Assembly (NCBI GenBank): GCA_002375465.1
Contig: DFLT01000012.1
Coordinates: 62,485-126,484, forward strand
DNA from: Alphaproteobacteria bacterium UBA3612
Lineage (GTDB): Bacteria; Pseudomonadota; Alphaproteobacteria; Sphingomonadales; Sphingomonadaceae
DNA: 64,000 nt
Direction of reading: 5' to 3'
Shown: in pieces, positions 52,009 through 61,768 of the stretch
Numbering within the stretch: position 1 is the first letter of the stretch
How the letters are laid out: each line of letters begins with the position of its first letter
The notes under the pieces: model-generated
Told to the model about the DNA's origin: nothing
Databases searched by the model: none
The model's input: the letters and a program-made list of their open reading frames with translations, nothing else
Translations under genes and position numbers: made by a program

Positions 52009-53364
52009 ATGGCAGATACACGAACCCGCAAACTTCTCGTCGTTGAAGATGACGAAGGCCTGCAGCGACAGCTGAAATGGGCTTACGAAGACTATGAAAC
52101 CATAATTGCCGGTAGCCGCAAGGAGGCCGTGGAGGCCCTGCGACTGCACGAGCCCGATGTGGTTACCCTGGACCTGGGGCTGCCGCCCGATCCCGATGGC
52201 GCAACCGAAGGGTTCGCGACGCTGGAAGATATCATGCGGATGAAGCCCGACACGAAGGTGATCGTCGCCTCGGGTCATGGTGCGCGTGAAAGCGCGCTGA
52301 GGGCGGTCTCCATGGGCGCCTATGATTTCTATCAGAAGCCGGTCGATATCGACACATTGGGTCATATCGTCGGCCGTGCCTTTCACCTTTACGATATCGA
52401 AGCGGAGAACCGCGCGCTCGCCACGAAGCAGGCGACGACGGAGCTTGGCGGTCTCGTCACGGCGGCCGATTCGATGCAGAAAGTCTGCCGCATGATAGAG
52501 CGTGTGGCATCGACGGACGTTTCCGTTATGCTGCTGGGCGCGTCCGGCACCGGCAAGGAACTGCTTGCCCGTGGACTGCACGACGAATCCAATCGTTCCG
52601 ACAGGCCGTTCGTTGCGATCAATTGCGCGGCTATCCCCGAAAACCTGCTCGAATCCGAATTGTTCGGTTATGAAAAGGGGGCATTTACGGGCGCCGCGAA
52701 AACCACCGAGGGCAAGATCGAGCTGGCCGAGGGCGGGACACTGTTCCTGGATGAGGTTGGCGATATTCCGCTTCCTCTGCAGGTGAAACTTCTCCGCTTC
52801 CTGCAGGAGCGCGTGATCGAGCGTATTGGCGGTCGCAAGACCATCCCGGTCGACGTCCGCATTGTCTGCGCCACGCACCAGAACCTTGAAGAGATGATTG
52901 CTGCAGGGTCCTTTCGCGAAGATCTGTGGTATCGGGTTGCAGAGGTCGTCGTGCGCATCCCGTCTTTGGCGGAGCGGGCAGGCGATCCAGTACTGCTTGC
53001 AAATTTTTTCCTGCAGAAATTCGCGGCTGAGCTGAAGCGCCCGTTAAAAGGCTTCGACGCGGCGGCGCTGGACGCCATTGAAAAATGGGAATGGCCGGGA
53101 AATGTGCGTGAGTTGGAAAATCGCGTAAAGCGTTCCGTTATCATGGCCGACGATCGTTATGTCAGCGCGGCGGACATGGATCTGGAAGAGCCCGAAGACA
53201 GCCAGCCCTTCAACCTGAAACAGGTACGGGAAAATGCGGATCGCCACGCGATCAAGCTCGCCCTTGCAAGGACCAAGAATAATGTTTCCGGCGCTTCGAA
53301 GCTGCTGGGTGTGTCGCGTCCAACGCTCTACGATTTGATGAAGCAATATGATATTGAGACTTAG
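52009..53364 (+). CDS. prsR: PEP-CTERM system response regulator PrsR (sigma-54 activator)
   Basis: 451-residue NtrC-type regulator. Receiver (1-125) with phospho-acceptor D55 in TLDLGLP, AAA+ domain (about 145-385) with Walker A GASGTGKE at 177-184 and the sigma-54-contacting GAFTGA loop at 224-229, and a C-terminal Fis-type HTH (about 420-451, NNVSGASKLLGVSRPTLYDL). All elements needed to open sigma-54 promoters are present. Family members control PEP-CTERM genes. A perfect sigma-54 promoter in this window precedes the PAP-CTERM gene at 37455, its best candidate target. rpoN is not in the window. Confidence 0.93.
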   Translation: MADTRTRKLLVVEDDEGLQRQLKWAYEDYETIIAGSRKEAVEALRLHEPDVVTLDLGLPPDPDGATEGFATLEDIMRMKPDTKVIVASGHGARESALRAVSMGAYDFYQKPVDIDTLGHIVGRAFHLYDIEAENRALATKQATTELGGLVTAADSMQKVCRMIERVASTDVSVMLLGASGTGKELLARGLHDESNRSDRPFVAINCAAIPENLLESELFGYEKGAFTGAAKTTEGKIELAEGGTLFLDEVGDIPLPLQVKLLRFLQERVIERIGGRKTIPVDVRIVCATHQNLEEMIAAGSFREDLWYRVAEVVVRIPSLAERAGDPVLLANFFLQKFAAELKRPLKGFDAAALDAIEKWEWPGNVRELENRVKRSVIMADDRYVSAADMDLEEPEDSQPFNLKQVRENADRHAIKLALARTKNNVSGASKLLGVSRPTLYDLMKQYDIET

Positions 53365-53415
53365 CAAGCGACGTTTCCCAGGCGCTGGTTCGCGTGGGAC
53401 AATGGAGGGAACGAT

Positions 53416-56241
53416 ATGACAAGCCGAAAAGACTGCACTGCCCGCGCGCCGTTTTTGCGAAGCCTGAAGACGGCTGCCGCTTTTGCCATCCTGACGCCGC
53501 TTGCGGCGACGCCGGCGTTTGCCGACGCGGAAAGCGATTCAAACAGCGCATATGTCGAGGCCTTCAAAAGCTTCTACGGCGGCGATTACCGCACCGCGCG
53601 CATTCGTCTGCTGAACGCGCTGAAGGAAAATCCCAGTAACAGCCTCGCTCGTGTGCTGCAGGCGCGCGTCGCGCTGGAGCTTGGCGGCGGCGTAGAGGCG
53701 CAGACGGAGCTGGAACGTGCCGTGCAGGCGGGCGTGGCGCCGGAAAAGGTGCGCCATTTGCGGGCACATGCCCTGCTGTTGCAGGGCAAGCCCTCAGAGG
53801 CGGCCGACCTGCTGGAACCGTCCACCATCGAGCCCCAGTTCGAGGCCTATGCCGCGCGCCTTCGGGGCCTGATTGATTTTCAGAATCGCGATCTGCAGTC
53901 GGCGGAACGCGAATTCAACCGGGCGCTGGCGCTGGCGCCGAACGATCCGTCCACCGTCAATTCGGTCGCGAAGTTCATGGGGTCCATCGGACAGCATGAG
54001 CAGGCACGCGGGCTGGTGGGTGATATCCTGGAGAAGCGCCCTGACCATGTGAAGACGCTTGTCACCATGGCCGACCTGACCCGCAGCGCCAAGGGACTTG
54101 AGGAGGCGCTGCCTTACCTCAATCGGGCGCTGGAGGTTGATAAGAACAATATCGAAGCGCTGCTGGAGCGCGCCGCGACGCTGGGTGATTTGCGCAAGGA
54201 GAAGGAGGCGCGTGTCGACATTGCGCGCGTCAACAATCTGGTCGAGAAGCACCCGCTCGCGCTGTATCTGGAGGCGGTCCTCGACACGCGCGAAGGCAAC
54301 ACGGATCAGGCACGCTCCCTGATGACGGAAACCCGCGGGGCTCTGGACGATTTTCCCCCCGCCATCATGCTGCAGGGGCTGCTTGCGCTGGATGCCGGAA
54401 ATGTGGAGCAGGCGAACAGCTTCCTCGGCTCTCTCGTAGGCAAGGCGCCTAACAGCATCACGGCCCGTAAGCTCTATGCGACTGCACAGTTGCAGAAGGG
54501 CGATGCCGAAGGTGCCTTCGCAACCCTGAAGCCGATCATTGATGCCGGGGCGGCCGATGCGCGTGTCTACGCCATTGCCGGGTCCGCGCGCGCGCGGTCG
54601 GGCATGCCGTCGGAGGCGCAGGAATATCTGCAAAAGGCGCAGGAGGCCGGTGGAGAGCCCGCCATCCAGAACCAGCTGGCCATGACGCAATTGCTGCAAG
54701 GCAAGACGGAGGCTGCCGAGGAAACCGTCAGCCAGGTACTGTCGGATGATCAGGATTCGCTGAGCGGCCTGATGATGAAGACGCTGATCGACATGAGGCA
54801 GGGGCAGTTCAAGGGCGCGCTTGCCTCCGCCACGCAGATCGCGAAGAAATATCCCGACCTTCCCATTGGCTGGAACTTGCGCGGCGGGGCCTATTTGGGC
54901 CTTGGCGACAGGGACAAGGCGGAATCCTCGTTCAGGTCCGCTCTCAAGCGGAAGCCGGATTATGCCGAGGCGCGCCGAAATCTGTCGCAATTACTGATCG
55001 CAAAGGGTGACGCCCGGGGCGCAAAGGCGCAACTGCGGCGGGTAATCGCTGATAATCCCAAGGATACTCAGGCGCTGATGGTGCTGGGTGAGCTGGCGGG
55101 TATGGAGGGGGACCGAAAGGAGCAGCTGGAATGGTTGCGCCAGGCAGCCACGATTGATCGTGGCGCCGCCGGTCCGCGCATCGCCCTGACGGAGGCCTAC
55201 ATGGCCGCAAATCAGGAGAGCAATGCCTCTAACGAAGCCAATGCGCTGCTGCGTGATTTCCCCCAAAATGGCGACGCCTTGCTGACTGCGGCGCGGGTCT
55301 ATGAGGCGACCGGCCGCCAGGCACAACTGGTATCCCTGTTCGACCGGATGGTGTCGGTGCAGCCAAACGCTCTCCTTCCCCGGGTTCTGCTGGGTCGGTC
55401 GCTGCAGGCGAATGACCGCATCGACGAGGCGCGCAATACCTTCCAGCGTGCGCTGACGATAACTGGTGAACCCACGACGCCCGCCTATCTGGAACTGATC
55501 GCGCTGGAGGCGCGCCAGGGCCGCATGGAGCAGGCACGCGAATGGGCGATTCGTCTGCGTAAGGAAACGCCGAATTCGAACGTTGCCGAAAACGCGCTGG
55601 GCCGGGCATATTTGCTTGCCAACCAGCCACAGGATGCGCTCGCCTCCTTTGCCGCTGCGCGCAAGAAGAGCTTCGACCTTGCGACGGCGCGCGGACTGGC
55701 GGATGCCTATGTGCGGCTGGATCGCAAGGCGGATGCCATCAAGGTCCTGCAGGCCTATCAGCGCGAAAACAAATCCGATGCAGGGGCGCTTGCGTCCATC
55801 GCCGAACTGCAACTGGGCGAAGGACAGTATCGTCAGGCGATCGCGAATTATGAGCGTCTGCGTAAAGTCGTCGGCAATCGCGACCCGTCGATCCTCAACA
55901 ATCTGGCGTGGGCCTATATCCAGCTGGAGGATCCGCGCGCGATCCCGGTTGCCCGCATGGCATATAATTTCTCGTCACGGAATCCCAGTATCGTCGATAC
56001 TTATGGTTGGGCTTTGCTAAAGGCTGGGGGCAGCAAATCCGATGCGCTGAAATTGTTGCAGCGTGCATCGAAAACACTGCCTAAAAACGCAGAGATCCGC
56101 TACCATTTGGCAGAAGCTCTGCTGGCCAATGGCAAGCGTGCCGAGGCGCTGAAGGAAGTGCAGAGGTCATTGCAGTCCCGCGAACAATTCGCCGAGCGTA
56201 CACAGGCGCAGGTTTTGTTACGGAACCTCAGCGGCGGTTGA
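53416..56241 (+). CDS. prsT: PEP-CTERM system TPR-repeat protein PrsT
   Basis: 941-residue exported protein made almost entirely of TPR units. Signal peptide (about 1-36, ending AFADA), then about 22-25 helical repeats from residue 50 to the end; examples are LDFQNRDLQSAEREFNRALAL-like segments near 155 and NLAWAYIQLEDPRAIPVARM near 832. The family TIGR02917 is found with PrsK/PrsR and exosortases, and may scaffold export of polysaccharide or sorted proteins across the periplasm. ATG 53416 has GGAGGG nine bases before it. It follows prsR by 51 bases and ends in a strong terminator. Confidence 0.88.
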   Translation: MTSRKDCTARAPFLRSLKTAAAFAILTPLAATPAFADAESDSNSAYVEAFKSFYGGDYRTARIRLLNALKENPSNSLARVLQARVALELGGGVEAQTELERAVQAGVAPEKVRHLRAHALLLQGKPSEAADLLEPSTIEPQFEAYAARLRGLIDFQNRDLQSAEREFNRALALAPNDPSTVNSVAKFMGSIGQHEQARGLVGDILEKRPDHVKTLVTMADLTRSAKGLEEALPYLNRALEVDKNNIEALLERAATLGDLRKEKEARVDIARVNNLVEKHPLALYLEAVLDTREGNTDQARSLMTETRGALDDFPPAIMLQGLLALDAGNVEQANSFLGSLVGKAPNSITARKLYATAQLQKGDAEGAFATLKPIIDAGAADARVYAIAGSARARSGMPSEAQEYLQKAQEAGGEPAIQNQLAMTQLLQGKTEAAEETVSQVLSDDQDSLSGLMMKTLIDMRQGQFKGALASATQIAKKYPDLPIGWNLRGGAYLGLGDRDKAESSFRSALKRKPDYAEARRNLSQLLIAKGDARGAKAQLRRVIADNPKDTQALMVLGELAGMEGDRKEQLEWLRQAATIDRGAAGPRIALTEAYMAANQESNASNEANALLRDFPQNGDALLTAARVYEATGRQAQLVSLFDRMVSVQPNALLPRVLLGRSLQANDRIDEARNTFQRALTITGEPTTPAYLELIALEARQGRMEQAREWAIRLRKETPNSNVAENALGRAYLLANQPQDALASFAAARKKSFDLATARGLADAYVRLDRKADAIKVLQAYQRENKSDAGALASIAELQLGEGQYRQAIANYERLRKVVGNRDPSILNNLAWAYIQLEDPRAIPVARMAYNFSSRNPSIVDTYGWALLKAGGSKSDALKLLQRASKTLPKNAEIRYHLAEALLANGKRAEALKEVQRSLQSREQFAERTQAQVLLRNLSGG

Positions 56242-56246
56242 GTTTC

Positions 56247-56273
56247 GGCAAGCCGGCTTCGAACCGGCTTGCC
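56247..56273 (+). terminator. Terminator of prsT operon
   Basis: Perfect 10-bp stem GGCAAGCCGG/CCGGCTTGCC with a 7-nt loop, five bases past the prsT stop, followed by TTGTG. Confidence 0.75.
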
Positions 56274-56309
56274 TTGTGGCGGGGCGCCGATTAAGGCCCC
56301 GGCCACGGT

Positions 56310-56386
56310 CGGAGCGTGGCGCAGCCTGGTAGCGCACTACACTGGGGGTGTAGGGGTCGCAGGTTCGAATCCTGTCGCTCCGACCA
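56310..56386 (+). tRNA. tRNA-Pro (anticodon GGG)
   Basis: 77-nt cloverleaf. Acceptor CGGAGCG/CGCTCCG; D arm GCGC...GCGC; anticodon stem CTACA/TGTAG with loop CTGGGGG (anticodon GGG); T loop TTCGAAT; ACCA encoded. The lysis cassette begins 165 bases downstream. Confidence 0.97.
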
Positions 56387-56551
56387 GCTTATTCAGGCAC
56401 AGCGCCCTTCCGGCGCCTTGCGTCCTTTCCCAAAATACAAATGAAGTCGCCTTGAGAAGCGCCATGCAAAAATATGCCGACACGATTCTGCTTGCGGAAT
56501 AGGAATTTTCCTGTCTTCTAGTCTGGCTCCTAAAATGAAGGAGCGACAAGA

Positions 56552-57118
56552 ATGGCAAATTCGATCGACCGCCTGCTGGACGAACTGATCCAGCGTGAGG
56601 GCGGCTTCGTCAATCACCCCGACGATCGTGGCGGCCCAACCAAATTCGGCATAACCCGCCAGACCGCTTCTGCAAATGGATATAATGGTGCGATGCGTGA
56701 TTTTCCGCGCGCCCTGGCGCTGGAAATTTACACACAGCGTTATTGGGAGGCGCCGCGTTTCGATCGCGTCGCAGAGATCGCCCCGCATGTCGCGGAGGAA
56801 CTGTTCGACACCGGGGTCAATATGGGCCCGGCCGTCGCCACGGCCTTTCTTCAGCGGGCGTTGAATGCGCTCAACCGCAATGCGCGCGATTGGGCGGATA
56901 TCAGCCTATCGCGACATGTCGACGAGGCCACGCTTGCCGCGTTGCGATCGTTTATCGCACGTCGCGGCCAGGGCGGGGAGCGGGTACTGGTTCGCGCCCT
57001 CGATGCATTGCAGGGCGCGCGCTACATCGAACTGGCGGAGGGCAGGGCCGCCAATGAAAGCTTCGTCTATGGCTGGCTGGCGCATCGACTGGGCAACGCG
57101 ATGGAGGCCACGGTATGA
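56552..57118 (+). CDS. GH108 endolysin (N-acetylmuramidase)
   Basis: 188-residue muramidase-type lysozyme of glycoside hydrolase family 108. The catalytic block REGGFVNHPDDRGGPTKFGI (about residues 15-34) includes the Glu of the EGG motif. A C-terminal peptidoglycan-binding domain (about 95-175) follows. There is no signal peptide, so it needs a holin, and a holin gene overlaps its stop. ATG 56552 has AAGGAG upstream. GH108 enzymes occur in phages and in gene-transfer-agent lysis modules; no other phage gene lies in the window. Confidence 0.9.
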   Translation: MANSIDRLLDELIQREGGFVNHPDDRGGPTKFGITRQTASANGYNGAMRDFPRALALEIYTQRYWEAPRFDRVAEIAPHVAEELFDTGVNMGPAVATAFLQRALNALNRNARDWADISLSRHVDEATLAALRSFIARRGQGGERVLVRALDALQGARYIELAEGRAANESFVYGWLAHRLGNAMEATV

Positions 57119-57528
57119 GTGTCATCGGAACCCTGGTCGGTCCGCTGGCCGGCCTGATCGATAAGGTCATTCCCGACCCGGAGGCGCGTGACCGCGCGAA
57201 GCTGGAACTGCTGCGTTTGGAGGGTAGCCAGGAGCTGGAATCCGTCCGTACGCAACTGACTGCCATCGTTGCGGAGGCGCAAAGCAGCGATCCATGGACC
57301 AGCAGGGCACGCCCCAGTTTTCTTTACGTCATGTACGTGCTGCTGCTGTGGTCGATCCCCATGGGGGTGATCAGCGCAGTCCGACCGGAAACCGCGGCGG
57401 CGATTGCCCGGGGCATGACGGCCTATCTGAGCGGTATTCCAGAGCCACTCTACATGCTCTTCGGCACGGGCTACCTCGGCTACACAGCCGCCCGCAGTTG
57501 GGGCAAGGCGAAGGGAAAAGACTCCTGA
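57115..57528 (+). CDS. Three-helix holin-type protein
   Basis: 137-residue protein with hydrophobic segments near residues 5-20, 68-88 (FLYVMYVLLLWSIPMGVISA) and 100-125. A charged coiled segment (about 23-60) separates the first two. The layout matches the 3TM holin family that forms holes for endolysin release. ATG overlaps the endolysin stop (ATGA), so the pair is translationally coupled. The endolysin is first, the reverse of the common phage order. A terminator hairpin follows at 57539. Confidence 0.8.
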   Translation: MSVIGTLVGPLAGLIDKVIPDPEARDRAKLELLRLEGSQELESVRTQLTAIVAEAQSSDPWTSRARPSFLYVMYVLLLWSIPMGVISAVRPETAAAIARGMTAYLSGIPEPLYMLFGTGYLGYTAARSWGKAKGKDS

Positions 57529-57538
57529 ACCATGGTGG

Positions 57539-57573
57539 CCGGGGTGGGGGCGGCAGCATGTCCTCCACCCCGG
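57539..57573 (+). terminator. Hairpin after the lysis cassette
   Basis: CCGGGGTGG (57539-57547) pairs perfectly with CCACCCCGG (57565-57573) around a 17-nt loop, 11 bases past the holin stop. It marks the cassette as a separate transcript from PBP1A. Confidence 0.6.
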
Positions 57574-57631
57574 CACTCGGTCTGTCGTTCTTCACTGGCA
57601 ATTAAGGTGCTTCCGGCGATAAAGCAGGCGG

Positions 57632-60094
57632 ATGCCGGAAGAGATCGACGAACCCACCACCCGCCGCCCGTGGCCGCGCAGGCTCGCTTATGCGCTTGGC
57701 GGCTTTGCGCTTGTGGGCCTGGCCGTTCTTGTGGGCGGCTATTTCTGGCTGGCGGCAGGCTTGCCTGACGCCGCAAAACTGTCGGAATACGAACCGCCGC
57801 TTCCCAGCCACGTTCGTGATATTGATGGACAGCCCTTTGCCACCTTCGCGCGCGAACGGCGTATCTATGCGAATTTCGAGGATCTGCCGACACCGTTGAT
57901 CGAGGCGTTTATTTCCGCTGAGGACAAGACCTTCTTCGATCATGGCGGCATCGACCTGACCGGCTTCATCAATGCGGTGGCCGATTACACGCTGAAGATC
58001 GGATCGGGCGACCGCGCGGTGGGCGGGTCGACGATCACGCAGCAGGTCGCGAAGAACCTGCTTCTGTCCGACGAATATTCCGTCACGCGCAAGCTGAAGG
58101 AAATGATCCTCGCTACGCGCATCGAGGATGCCTTTACGAAGGAACGCATCCTCGAATTATATCTGAATCAGATATTTCTTGGCCGGAACGCCTACGGCGT
58201 TCAGGCGGCCAGCTTTGCCTATTTCGACAAGCCGGTAACCGAGCTGAACACGGAGGAGGCGGCGTTCCTCGCTGCCCTGCCAAAGGCGCCAAGCAATTAT
58301 AATCCCGGAACGGAGGAGGGGCTGCGACGCGCCACCATCCGCCGTGACTGGATCCTCGGGCAGATGGCCGACAATGGCTATATCACTGCGGCAGAGGCGC
58401 AGGCGGCTCGTTCCCGGCCCATTTCCGTGATCGACCGCCGACGCCAACTTGCCCCTTCGGGCACTCTGGGCAATTATTTCGTCGAGGCGATCCGCCGTGA
58501 CCTGATCGATCGCTATGGCGAGGAGGGCAAGAACGGCGTCTATACCGGCGGCCTGTGGATACGCTCCACCATCGATCCCGATTACCAGGCGGCGGCGGAG
58601 ACTGCGGTGCGCGACGCGCTGGTGCGTTATGACCGCGGCCGTGGCTGGCGCGGTGCCACCGATACGATAGAATTGGGCGATGGATGGCAGCAGCGTCTGA
58701 TCGCCATCAATCTTCCCGTCGGTTATGACGACTGGCGGGCTGCGGTTGTCTTATCGAAGGGGTCAGGCCGCCTCGATTTGGGGTTTGAGGATGGCAGCGA
58801 GGGTGTGCTCGTTTCCGGCAATGCGGAGCTTCGCGACGCCGGCGGGGCCGGGACCGCCTATAACGAGATCACGCCCGGTGACGTCATCCCGGTAAAGAAT
58901 GTTTCCGGCGACGAATATACGTTGCGCCAGATCCCTGAAGTTTCCGGCGGCATGGTCGTGCAGGAGGTGGCAACGGGCCGCGTCCTCGCCATGGTCGGCG
59001 GCTTCGATGCGCGCAAATCCTCCTTCAACCGCGCGACTCAGGCGAAGCGGCAGCCGGGTTCGACAATCAAGCCGTTCGTTTATGCAGCAGCGCTGGAAAA
59101 CGGCTTCACGCCCGCATCCATCGTCGTGGACGCGCCCTATTGCGTTTACCAGACGCGCTCTCTCGGGCGGAAGTGCTTCCGCAATTTCTCCGGCCGTTCG
59201 GCGGGTGCGCAGACGATGCGCTGGGGCCTTGAACAATCCCGCAATCTGATGACCGTTCGCCTCGCTTCCAAGACGGGAATGGAAAACGTCGTCGAACTGA
59301 TCGAGAAGATGGGTATCGGCAGCTATGAACCGTATCTCGCCTTTTCCCTTGGCGCCGGTGAGACGACCGTCATGGACCTCACCAATGCATATGCCATGCT
59401 GGCAAATCACGGAAAGCGGCAGCGGCCCATCCTCTACGATCTGATCCAGGATCGCCGGGGCAACGCCATCTACCGCGCGGACGATCGGGAGTGCGGCGGC
59501 TGCAATCAGCAGAGCTACGATCCCGACCGGCCCATGCCGACGCCCGCCGACCAGCGCCCGCAGGCGATGGATGCGCGAACAGCCTATCAGGTCGTGCATA
59601 TGCTTGAGGGGGTCGTCGAACGTGGGACCGCCGTGGCGCTCAGCCGCCTGGGCCGGCCGATGTTCGGCAAGACCGGCACAAATAACGGTCCGACGAACGT
59701 GTGGTTCGTCGGCGGCACACAGGAAGTTGTCGCCGGGTTCTACATGGGATTCGACCAGCCGAAGAACATGGGTGGTTATGCCCAGGGCGGCACTCTGGCT
59801 GCTCCTGCGGTGCGTGAATTTTTCGAACTTGCGCTCGATGAGGACGAACCCTCTCCGCCTTTCCGCATCGCGCCGGGTGTGCGGATGGTTCGCGTCGATC
59901 GCCGGTCCGGCAAGCGTGTCTATGGCGCCTGGCCCGGCCCCGGCCCGAAACCGGCCGTCATCTGGGAGGCGTTTAAACCCGAGAACGAGCCTCGCCGTGT
60001 CATCGCAAAGGCAGAGGATCCGTTCACGCAGCGACCGGCGCGAGAAGTGCGGTCGGATGCGGACTTCCTGCAGCAGGAGGGCGGCATATATTAG
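57632..60094 (+). CDS. mrcA: Penicillin-binding protein 1A
   Basis: 820-residue bifunctional peptidoglycan synthase. Cytoplasmic tail, one helix (about 15-48), a GT51 transglycosylase (about 65-250) with catalytic E97 in SAEDKTFF and NQIFLGRNAYGVQAAS, and a class A transpeptidase (about 430-700) with S477-x-x-K480 (GSTIKPF), an SRN-type motif in EQSRNLMTV, and KTG in FGKTGTNNGPT. An OB-like insert lies between them. ATG 57632 is the start. The gene stands alone; PLD-like gene is 49 bases on. Symbol mrcA is by function; no local naming signal. Confidence 0.93.
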   Translation: MPEEIDEPTTRRPWPRRLAYALGGFALVGLAVLVGGYFWLAAGLPDAAKLSEYEPPLPSHVRDIDGQPFATFARERRIYANFEDLPTPLIEAFISAEDKTFFDHGGIDLTGFINAVADYTLKIGSGDRAVGGSTITQQVAKNLLLSDEYSVTRKLKEMILATRIEDAFTKERILELYLNQIFLGRNAYGVQAASFAYFDKPVTELNTEEAAFLAALPKAPSNYNPGTEEGLRRATIRRDWILGQMADNGYITAAEAQAARSRPISVIDRRRQLAPSGTLGNYFVEAIRRDLIDRYGEEGKNGVYTGGLWIRSTIDPDYQAAAETAVRDALVRYDRGRGWRGATDTIELGDGWQQRLIAINLPVGYDDWRAAVVLSKGSGRLDLGFEDGSEGVLVSGNAELRDAGGAGTAYNEITPGDVIPVKNVSGDEYTLRQIPEVSGGMVVQEVATGRVLAMVGGFDARKSSFNRATQAKRQPGSTIKPFVYAAALENGFTPASIVVDAPYCVYQTRSLGRKCFRNFSGRSAGAQTMRWGLEQSRNLMTVRLASKTGMENVVELIEKMGIGSYEPYLAFSLGAGETTVMDLTNAYAMLANHGKRQRPILYDLIQDRRGNAIYRADDRECGGCNQQSYDPDRPMPTPADQRPQAMDARTAYQVVHMLEGVVERGTAVALSRLGRPMFGKTGTNNGPTNVWFVGGTQEVVAGFYMGFDQPKNMGGYAQGGTLAAPAVREFFELALDEDEPSPPFRIAPGVRMVRVDRRSGKRVYGAWPGPGPKPAVIWEAFKPENEPRRVIAKAEDPFTQRPAREVRSDADFLQQEGGIY

Positions 60095-60143
60095 CCCTTT
60101 GCAGGCGCTCTTTGATGGCGACCGCGTTGGCTAGACGCACATA

Positions 60144-61667
60144 ATGTTGAAAGAGGGGGAAAACGTCTGGAAGGTGGCGCTGGCTGACCGCGCCGCGCTC
60201 GTTGTCGATGCGGAAAATTATTTCGTTCATGCCCGGTCTGCCATGTCGCAGGCTACGAAGTGCATCATGATGGTGGGCTGGGATTTCGATGCGCGCATCG
60301 AGTTGGTTCCAGGCAGGGACGACATTCCCGATGAGAAGCTTGGCGACTTTGTCTATCGCTTGGTGAAGGAGAACCCCGACCTCGACATCTATCTGCTCCG
60401 CTGGCGGTTTGGTGCATTTAAGGTGTTTGCCCGCGGGACGACGATCTTCACGATTATCAAATGGCTGTTGCATCCGCGCATTCACCTGCGCCTCGATGGT
60501 GCGCATCCTTACGGATCCAGCCATCATCAGAAAATCGTCGTTATTGACGACAGCTTCGCCTTTTGCGGCGGCATCGACATGACCGGCGACCGCTGGGATA
60601 CGCGGGATCATGCCGACGAGGATCCCCGCCGCCGTCGTGCCAATGGCGTAGCCTACGGTCCATGGCATGACGCAACCGCTGCGCTGCACGGTCCCGTCGC
60701 CAAATTACTGGGCGATCTGGTACGTTTGCGCTGGCAAAGGGCAGGCGGCCGCACGCCGCCACCAAAGGTCGAAAAGGACAATGACTGCTGGCCAGAAGAG
60801 CTGGAGCCGCAATTTAGGAACGTCCAGGTGGGCATCGCCCGGACTTTGCCCGCCATGCCCGACTGGGACGGGGTTCACGAAATCGAGGCGCTGTTCCTGG
60901 ATCAGATCGCCCGTGCCAAAAACCATATCTATATGGAAAGCCAGTATTTTGCGTCTCGCGCCGTGGCTGAGGCCATGGCGGAGCGGCTGGAGGAGCCGGG
61001 CGGACCTGAGATTGTCATCGTAAACCCGCTGACCGCGGAGGGATGGCTGGAGCCTATGGCCATGGACAGCGCGCGTGCGCGTCTGTTTCAGGCATTGAAA
61101 GCTGTGGATTTCGAGGATCGGCTGCACCTCTACCATCCCTACACGGCGGGTGGCACGCCAATCTACGTTCACGCCAAGATTACGATCATCGACGACGAGC
61201 TTGTGCGGGTCGGATCTGCCAATCTGAACAACCGGTCGATGCGCCTCGACACCGAATGCGACATCGTGATCGACGATCTGCAGGATGGCAATGACGATAA
61301 TGCAGAGACAATCTGCAGGATGATGTGTGATCTGATCGGCGAACATCTTGGCGTAGGGCCGGACCGGGTGCTGGAAGAGCGTAATGCCGCGGGTTCGCTG
61401 ATCGCCGCGATTGAAAAACTGCGTGTTTCAGAGGAGGTCGGCGAACGCACGCTCCGACCCTACAAGGTTCCGGAACTCGATACGGTAGAGGCATTTCTAG
61501 CAGACAATGAAGTTCTCGACCCCGAAGGTCCGCAAGACATGTTCGAGGATTTTGCGAAGCGGCAATTGCTGCGCGGCTTTGTATCCCGGGTCAAACACCG
61601 CGCAAAGCGGGGCAAACAACGGCTGAAGGATCGGCGCACCGCACGGCACGAACGCAGAGGTCACTAG
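60144..61667 (+). CDS. Phospholipase D-like phosphodiesterase
   Basis: 507-residue protein with the two HKD motifs of the PLD superfamily: HHQKIVVIDD (H128, K130) and HAKITIIDD (H343, K345). It resembles the cardiolipin synthase/PLD group, but there are no N-terminal transmembrane helices as in Cls, so it is probably a peripheral or soluble enzyme. The Arg/Lys-rich C-terminus (about 485-507) may contact membrane lipid. Its phospholipid substrate is unknown. It converges on katE, with two hairpins between the genes. Confidence 0.87.
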   Translation: MLKEGENVWKVALADRAALVVDAENYFVHARSAMSQATKCIMMVGWDFDARIELVPGRDDIPDEKLGDFVYRLVKENPDLDIYLLRWRFGAFKVFARGTTIFTIIKWLLHPRIHLRLDGAHPYGSSHHQKIVVIDDSFAFCGGIDMTGDRWDTRDHADEDPRRRRANGVAYGPWHDATAALHGPVAKLLGDLVRLRWQRAGGRTPPPKVEKDNDCWPEELEPQFRNVQVGIARTLPAMPDWDGVHEIEALFLDQIARAKNHIYMESQYFASRAVAEAMAERLEEPGGPEIVIVNPLTAEGWLEPMAMDSARARLFQALKAVDFEDRLHLYHPYTAGGTPIYVHAKITIIDDELVRVGSANLNNRSMRLDTECDIVIDDLQDGNDDNAETICRMMCDLIGEHLGVGPDRVLEERNAAGSLIAAIEKLRVSEEVGERTLRPYKVPELDTVEAFLADNEVLDPEGPQDMFEDFAKRQLLRGFVSRVKHRAKRGKQRLKDRRTARHERRGH

Positions 61668-61670
61668 CGG

Positions 61671-61758
61671 GCGGACCGGCGCCGGCATTTAAATCCCAGC
61701 GCCGGTCCGCAGTTCAAGGTGAAAGGGGGGACGCTACTGTCTTCAATAGCGCTCCCCC
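61671..61758. terminator. Two hairpins between converging PLD and catalase genes
   Basis: Hairpin 1: GCGGACCGGCG (61671-61681) with CGCCGGTCCGC (61700-61710), perfect 11 bp. Hairpin 2: GGGGG/CCCCC with inner CGCTA/TAGCG (61726-61758). Palindromic stems can end both converging messages. Confidence 0.7.
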
Positions 61759-61768
61759 GGCATTTGAA

